From assembly GCA_000226015.1 (NCBI GenBank), contig JH153212.1, positions 77,191 through 141,190 on the forward strand: DNA of 64,000 nt, written 5' to 3'. This stretch comes from Mnemiopsis leidyi. Taxonomy: Eukaryota > Ctenophora > Tentaculata > Lobata > Bolinopsidae. The notes beneath the pieces are model-generated. The model ran no database searches, was not told the origin of the DNA, and was given only the letters and a program-made list of their open reading frames with translations. Every line of letters begins with the position of its first letter. The stretch's first letter is position 1. This document shows positions 51,001 through 60,000 of this stretch, in pieces. The position numbers and the translations under genes were made by a program.

Positions 51001-54000
51001 TTCACAAGATATGTTTGCTCACCTTCACTTTACAGAGAGTAAGATTTGTTTTCTCACCTTAACAGTTAACTTCAAGGAGAGTAAGACATGTTTGCTCACC
51101 TTCACTTCACATGAAGTAAGATATGTTTGCTCACTTTGACTTCACAGAGAGCAAGATATGTTTGCTCACTTTGACTTCACAAAGAGTAAGATATGTTAGC
51201 TCACCTTCACTTTACAGAGAGTAAGATATGTTAGCTCACCTCCACTTTACAGAGAGTAAGATATGTTTGCTCACCTTCACTTCACAAAGAGTAAGATATG
51301 TTTGCTCACCTTCACTTCACAAAGAGTAAGATATGTTTGCTCACCTTCACTTCACAAAGAGTAAGATATGTTTGCTCACCTTTACTTCACAAAGAGTAAG
51401 ATATGTTTGCTCGTTGACGATCTTCACAGTCTGTCCCACGAGTCCATGTCCCTCACCACACTCTACTGTGTAGGAGTATTTGATGGGGTTGTACGTCACT
51501 GTTCCACAAAGCTGGTCTCCAACATAAACCTTTAGATTTAGAAGAGGTTAAAAAGCTGGTCTCCAACATAAACCTTAAGATTTAGAAGAGGTTAAAAAGA
51601 TGCCAATCTTTTATAGCGCCTGAGCATCATTCCTAGTTTATGGATTTATTTGTTTTATATATTATTTATATTTATTTAGCTAGAGATCGCAATGATAAAA
51701 AGACGAGGTACCTTAACGCCATCGATTCTGTTACTGCAACAATCGATTCTGTTTTTGATCCAAACTTTCTCGACGGCGTAATTGTCCTTCAAGTCGACCA
51801 TCCACCAACCAGCGCCATTTGTGTGTGTACAAGTTCCCCTTATTTGAGGAATTTAATCAATAACTATTAATGGAATTGATAGTAATGCTATGTGTACAAG
51901 TTCCCCTTATTTGAGGAATTTAATCAATAACTTTTAATGGAATTAATAGTAAGCTATGTGTACAAGTTCCCCTTGTTTAAGGAGTTTAATCAATAACTAT
52001 TAATGGAATTAATAGTAAGCTATGTGTACAAGTTCCCCTTGTTTAAGGAGTTTAATCAATAACTATTAATGGAATTAATAGTAAGCTATGGTGAAGTTCG
52101 TAGTGAACACTAAAAATCACGTAACCATTCATTTCACGGCTCTAAGCATGTAAAAGATATCACCGAATATACAAACTATTGACAAATCGCTATTATATTT
52201 AATTAGATACGAATCATATAAATATATAATATAAATATATAAATTACATTACAATACTGACTTTGTCCATTTCCCAGACTCCAACCCGTCCACAGCCCGA
52301 TCAGAGATATAATATAAATATATAAAGAGATATAATATAAATATATAAATTACATTACATGTAATATAAATATATAAACTACATTACAATACTGACTTTG
52401 ACCATTGTCCAGACTCCAACCCGTCCACAGCCCGATCAGAGACGCCGCCCCATCCGGTGGAGGACTGTGAGGTAGGTTTCTTGTAGGCCAGGTTAACCAA
52501 GTGCTCTGCTCCCACCTCTACAGTAGGGTCCGACAGAACTTTAACCTGGTTTGTTAGTTTGATAAATAATTGATAGAGTTAGTTTGATTTCAGTGTGAGC
52601 TTAGGATAAATTTCAAAAGGTGTAATCTATTTTCTGCAAGGAGATAAATGCTGAAGGACTCACATTAAGGTTTAAGCTAATCATTTATTGAGTAATACGA
52701 ATACCTAGTGGTTCAAAGTGCTTGTTGTTCTGAAACATAAATTAATTTTTTGCAGAAATTTCATCACAAATGCCACTATGAAGATCTTAGCAAGCCGAAA
52801 AAATAGTTAACTTTAAACATACCTCACACAGAGTCAGATACTCATTTTCAGCAGCCGTAATCCTGATATTTTTAGCGATGACATTTTCCACCAAATCGCT
52901 CGAGCATCGAACTTTGTAAATCTCTTGTGTCTCGTCGTACCGAATTGTACCGCATAGGGTGTCATCCGCGTACACCTATGAAATACGTGTTACCATCAAA
53001 GGTGGACTAGCAGACATCTGCCACCTTGGGAAGGAATAGCAATTTTCAACTTTATGCTTTAAATTGATCCCTATTTAAACACAGTTGGTGCATAAAACCA
53101 GCTGAATTATTTCCAAATCTCCTCACAACAAAAAGTTGATATACATAGATCAAATTAATGCATCAAATTAGAAAATAGCTATCAAATCAAAAGCTGAAAA
53201 ATAGCGTTTATATCACGCATTTCGGCCCTGAAGAAATTTTAGACACGCATCGCTCCCGTTAACCTCACATTTACCATTAAACCTCACCTTTACTCCATTG
53301 ATTCTGTTCTGACAGCAATCCTGTCTGTTGTAGATGATGACACTGTTAATCGGTACTGGTTCTGGAAACTCCAGATTCCACCAGCCGCTGTTAACATTCC
53401 CAGTGTGACTGCAACTTCCCCTGCGAGGAGTTAACGGAGGGTAGTTCTCGCTTCTATCTTGAAGTTATAAATTGTTCGAATAGCTGTATAAGTTGTTGGA
53501 TCTTATATGGAATTTGAATCATCTGAGCTTACTATAATGAGGAAAATATGAAATATGGCGAGGAAAATCTTGAATAATTGAGTTCCAAAAGAGCTCTTTA
53601 AGTTTGCTATTAAGCTTTAAGGATACAGCTTGATCAAACGAGATCGACCCTTACTTGTTCCATATCATGTCAGTGTTTCCGTCTATGGCTCTGTCTGCGA
53701 CGCCTCCCCATCCAACATTTGACTGTGTGGCCTCCCCATCTTCAGCTATGTTAACGAGCGGACCGAGGTCTTCACTGGGTTTACCTGCCGGGACCATGAA
53801 TATTTAAAAGTCCTGATGTCGAATAATGTAAAGCTGAACAACAAGGAAATGTTTTCTTCGTTTGAAGTTCACTAGACGAAAGCTGTGCAATTCGGCAAGA
53901 TCTAAAAATCGGAGTACTAAGGGAGTAAGGGCTGTGATAAATAAATCAAACTCATCGGTGATTATTATTATTATCCATGACATTAAAAACATAATGAAAA

Positions 54001-57000
54001 AGAAATTAACAAAGTCGATTTCCATGTTATCATTAAAAATGGTTATGGGTAGGCGAAAGCTATAAACATAATAACATGATAAAGCTCTATAAATTAATGT
54101 GAAGCTATTGCATAGTATCATGTCTCAATATAATAAGATGACAGTTGTTAAGGCGACATAATAAATAACAAAAAAAACTTACCTAGAACTTGAACTTCGC
54201 AAAGTGTCAAATATTGCCCATCCTGAGTTATTCTGACTTTGGTTCCTGAGGCACCATCACAGTTCACTTGGAAGACTGATTTACCGGCAGCCCATTCAAC
54301 AGCACCACACAAGGTCTCTCCAACATACACCTGAAATAACATAACTCATTTTCTAACTGAAGTAATGAATGATCATGGATCTACTTAAAAAACCAACACT
54401 ATATATGCGCATAGATCCAACGGAATCCTTAGCTGAGCATCAACGATGCTCACCCCATGGCCAATGCCGCAGTTGGGAATCGAACTGCTAACCTTTTAAT
54501 TAGCAGGTAGACGATTTAACCGACTGCGCCACTGAGCCATTAATCTGTTTGCTTATTACCTTGGCACCGTTGATCCTCTCCTGGCAACAGTCGAGCCTGT
54601 TGTAAATCAGCACCGAGTCTACATCATATTGGTCCAACAAGTCGACTCTCCACTGGTTGAAGCCAGCATTGCCGGAGTGAGTACATGTTCCGGCACCCCA
54701 TACCCCGCTAGTCTTCCCGTCTACCGCTCTGGAAGCGACGCCTCCCCAGCCGACAGAACTCTCCCATGTTGGCATAGCTTAAATTTAATTTTTTTTTTTT
54801 TAAATAGCTTAAAAAAATAGCTTAAAAAATTACTTCGCTAAAACTTTGTGCTGGTGGTTTACTCTTTTCAGAGCACCTTGATTCGATAATACTTGATAAT
54901 ATCCAGATATTTCATAAATCCCAATTAACAACTTACTGTCTAAAACTATCTAAAACAAGCATTTACCTCTAGCAACGTTCGTTAGAGGCTTCTCATCAGT
55001 TTCTTCTCCATAGGCTTCCACCTCACAAAGGGTGAGAATATCGAAAGGCTGCACAACCTTGATTTGTCCTCCGACAGCTCCAGCACAATCTATCTCGTAT
55101 CTTGACTGCCCCGCGGTGAAGACCACCTCGCCACATATCACAGGTCCTACCATTACCTGGTAATCGGAAGTTCAGATTTGGACAGGATCGACAAATGTTT
55201 AGCTGTATTACTGCTTTTTAGGTTCTTTTGATGTAGTGTTACTGTTTTAGCTATTGATATCTCAAATTCCAAACTATAGCTTTGTCTTTGTACATTATAG
55301 TGCATTGTGCAATTAGTGCACATTGTAGAGTCATATGTAAATTAAGATACTACGATTGATCTCTCATTGAAAGTTACGATTGTAGAGTCATATGTAACTT
55401 AAGATACTACGATTGTTCTCTCATTGAAAGTTACGATTGTAGAGTCATATGTAACTTAAGATACTACGATTGTTCTCTCATTAAAAGTTACGATTGTAGA
55501 GTCATATGTAACTTAAGATACTACGATTGTTCTCTCATTGAAAGTTACGATTGTAGAGTCATATGTAACTTAAGATACTACGATTGTTCTCTCATTGAAA
55601 GTTACGATTGTAGAGTCATATGTAAATAAGATACTACGATTGTTCTCTCATTGAAAGTTACGATTGTAGAGTCATATGTAACTTAAGATACTACTCACCC
55701 TTGCACGGTTAAGTTATGTAACTTAATTAAGATACTAGTACGATTAAGATACAATATGTAACTTAAGATACTACTCACCCTTGCACGGTTAATTCTTCCA
55801 CTGCAGCAATCCAACCTGTTGTGTAGGACGACTCTTTTTATTTTATAAATAGCTCCCAGTTCAGCTTTCCACCAGTTATCACGGCTTCCTTGCGTATGTG
55901 TGCATGTGCTGAAGATAGATGGTTTATTTAAATTTATTAAAATGATTTAGTCCAAAATATATTTTTAAAACCTGAGATTTTTCCAATCATTTATTTTCCA
56001 TTTATTCATCCCTATTAAAAAACTTAATTTTTTTGTACCAACCCCGATCCCCATTGTCCGTTAGTATTTCCGTCAATCGCTCTTTCGGGAATTCCACCAT
56101 GAGCAATATCTTTCTGCGAAGCAACGACTCCTTCAAGTTGCAAGATGTTGATTTCTTCGTCTTTTTCTCCTTCTGCTACTTCTCTCTTTGGAACTGCAGA
56201 GAAAAATTGTTTGGTGTTTTTTAATCATCATAGAGCATTAGAGCAATCTGGCTGTTTACCAATTACAATCTCAACCATCATACGACCATCATATAATTCA
56301 ATGATATTTGCATGAAATCAAGCCGGTAAAGAATTAGGTAAATGCTACTTACTGGTCCATGAAGAGACGACAGTCTGGGATGGTAGACTTCCCTCAGCCG
56401 GGTAGATAATATTCCCGCTAGAACTTCCCCAATTCTCCATGTCATTTCCTTTAATGTACAATTTCCCATTGCTCGGCCTGAACACAGCGAGCCTGAGTTT
56501 TCCCTCGTTAAAGTAGTCCCCGGGGACCGGAATGTCTCCGTTGGCTCCACACTGGATAGCTTTGTTGCCTGTAGACTGCGCCCAGTTGTTGTTCCCAGGA
56601 CCCTTGATGAACCAGGTACCAGAGCTGGGTCTCCAGACGGCCAGCCGTATGGTTCCATCCCCGTAGTAGTCCCCAGGAACTGGCACGTCACCGTTTACTC
56701 CACACTGAATCCAGACATTTCCCGCTGATGATCCCCAGTTACCCAAACCCGGTCCCTTGATGTACCAGACTCCATTACTTGGTCTCCATACTGCTATCCT
56801 GAGTTTACCTTCATTGAAGTAGTCGAAAGGAACTGGAACATCCCCATTTGTCCCGCATTGGACGACTGTGTTTCCCGACGTTTCTCCCCAATTGGAGTTT
56901 CCAGGACCTTTGATATACCAGTTACCGTTGGATGGTCTGAAGACTGCAATGCTAGTTTTGCCGTCTCCCTTATAATCTCCTGGAACGGGGACGTCTCCAT

Positions 57001-60000
57001 TAACTCCGCACTGAATCCAGACATTTCCTTCTGAGCTTCCCCAGTCGTTGAAATCGGCACCTTTTATGTACCTGGATTGTAGGAATATACAGAAAAGTTC
57101 ATTTTCTAACAATTGACTTGTTTAATCAGGACTCTGATTGTATGATAAACTCAAACGTGTTGATAAAGTAACAACTTAACAGTATAGTTGCTCGCTGAAA
57201 CATAAATGTTGTATAATTGTACGATTCACGAAAAAAGACAAAAGTAAATATTTTGATTTATTCAAATATACATCATTAAATACTCAAATACAAACCAAAC
57301 GCCGTTGCTGGGACGGAACACAGCCAATCTCTTTCGGCCCTCGTTGAAGTAATCAGCAGGTATTGGAATGTCACCATCAGTCCCTGCATGGACAGTTTTG
57401 TCTCCAATCGTCCAAACTCCTCCACCAGCACCCTAAATTAAATTTTTTAACTGACTTTAATGATATATGCTCCACCAGCACCCTAAATTATATTGTTTAA
57501 CTGACTTCAATTTTATATGCTCCACCAGCACCCTAAATAAAACTGTTTAACTGACTTCAATGTTGTATGCTCCAACAAAAGCTCTGACCGAAAATGTTCT
57601 TCTGATGCTATATTAACATAAAAAAGCATACATGATACATGTCAGTAAAGCCCAGTAAAACTAATAAAAGAAAATTTTCCTTGACCAGGGTTTACCTTGA
57701 AGCCAGTTGGAGGATGCGTTTCAAACCAGTTGCCCTCCGCTTCTTCTGCAACTGCAGCTTCTAGTTTTGGAGGCGCTAGGAATATTTCATGTTAGTAAAT
57801 GGTCATACAGCAAATCGGTCGTTTTCTAGTTGCCCTTGATCTGTGCTGTAAAGTTATCAATTGCATGATATTTGGTACATATATAGATATGATAAAATTG
57901 ATGCCATTGATGTTCTTATATCATGATGCGATGCTTAGCTTTCTTAAGTTGAAATACGTTTGAATTAAGTCAAAATCAAATATAAAAAATATAGCTTTCA
58001 AGTTACAATCACATACCAGTCTTGACTATTTTGTTCCACAATATGGGCACACCATTAGCTCCCATTGCTGCACCACCCCACAACTCAAGGACGGCTGCAT
58101 TTGCCTTGTTCTGTCTATGTGGGAACTCTACGTCTTCCATTGGTTCACCATTAAAGTCGCAAGTGTACTTGTCCTCCAGCACCGAGATCGTTATGCTGAA
58201 CTCTTTGCCATCCTCGAACTGGGGGAAGGCAGCTCGCATCTGGCCCTGCCAATTGTTGTTTAGTCTGGAGTCTAGGACGCAGATAGGTCCATCTCCGCGG
58301 GGGTCGGTTGCCTGTCTGAAGGCAAGTCTGAAAAGGTAGTTTCCTGCTGTATCCTTGATGTTTAAGCCGAATCTTGCAGATGTTTTGGAGTAGATTGCTG
58401 AGAAGCTCACTTTATCACCAACTTGGAGTCCCTTGAGTGGAGCATCGCTCTGACCTGATATTTTTGTATCTTGAGAGTTGAGACTAGCAAAGTCTCAACT
58501 CTCAAGATACATAACATAACCTGACGTTGTCAGGCCTGCTGTCGTCACGCGAGGCTAATTATTAAAGATAGGCTCTTATAAAAGCGGATAGCCGAGACCC
58601 TAGTACCTGCCATAACTGGAGCTGATGGAGCTTCGTATGGGGTCCTGTAGATGTTCATGGCTGAGTTGGTTCCCACAACTTCGTCATCAAACACATCAAT
58701 TTGACTCAGCTTTCCGTCTATTTTGACCCATCCGGTACCTTGAAAATATTGTAATATGTTTTTGTATGACAATGAAAATTTTGTCCCACCAGCTTCCTGC
58801 AATCACTATCAGATTTCTTTTTTGGGAATCATTCAAGTAAATCTTAGATCAAATTTAAATGGTTCATAAGTTTACCATGCTGTTTGACAAAAGTTTCACA
58901 AAAATTTCACATTCAAACCCATTGGAGCTCTGTTGCTGATTCCGTCTCTAAAGTAGATGTCATCGTAGGCGTTAACTCCGACTACTATGTCTTTTCCTGA
59001 TGCTATCCACTTCAGTTTTCCAGGGACATGAACCCACTGTTGGTGATAGGTGAGTTTTATTAACTGTACTGCCACCATATTTGTAGATAAATAATACTAA
59101 CTACAATGTCACCATGGTGATATGTGAATAATACTAACTACAATGTCACCATGGTGATATGTGAATCAAACTAACTGCAAAAACTGGTCACACTGTCATA
59201 GGTATGTCTACAACTGCTATCGTCTATCACCAATGACTAGTGAGGAGTAACATTGCTATGCATGAGAGCAGCAATATTCTACAAACAGAAATAATTACAC
59301 AAACCAAAAATGAAAACCCCTATAGTATAGTTTAGCAGATTTAATATTTCAAAACGTCAGCTGCAGTTTAAGCTTTAGAATAGATAAAATATTTTAAGAC
59401 TTGAGCTGTACCTTGGAGCCGGCCACATGGAGATCACCTCTCGTACCTTCCCGGTAGTAAATGTTGTTATCATTGTTCACCACCCACACTCCGGACAATC
59501 CCACACTACGGGGATTACCGATAATTTCATCATCAGTTATATTTCACTGCTTATAAGTGTATTGATAGTAGATAAACCTGACGCTACGGGGATTACCGAT
59601 AATTTCATCATCAGTTATATTTCACTGCTTATAAGTCTATTGATAGTAGATAAAGGCTTGGTGCTTTCCCGATCTAATTCAACATCACGTCCTTAAAATT
59701 ATCGCTCAAAGCAAGGATAAGAAGATGACATAAATTATCGCTCAAAGCAAGGTTAAAAAGATTACATTATTATTATAATTGCTCAAAGCAATGTTAAGAA
59801 GATGAATTATCGCTCAAAGCAAGGTTAAGAAGATGATATATCGCTCAAAGCAAGCTTAAGAAGATGATATCTTTAAGCAAGAACAAGATGAAGCAAGGTT
59901 AAGAAGATGATATACCTCACTTGTATAGTATAAGTGTATTGATAGTAGCTCAAAGCAAGGTTAAGAAGATGATATCTTAAAGCAAGAACAACAAGATGAA

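Noticed and set aside
54470-54541. Functional tRNA gene in lectin intron 19
   Set aside because: The anticodon arm does not fold normally and a SINE body follows, so it is scored as a SINE.
56278-57060. Other-frame ORFs across the VCBS exon
   Set aside because: Shadows of exon 15; only the frame with NGDVPVPGDY repeats joins both neighbouring exons.
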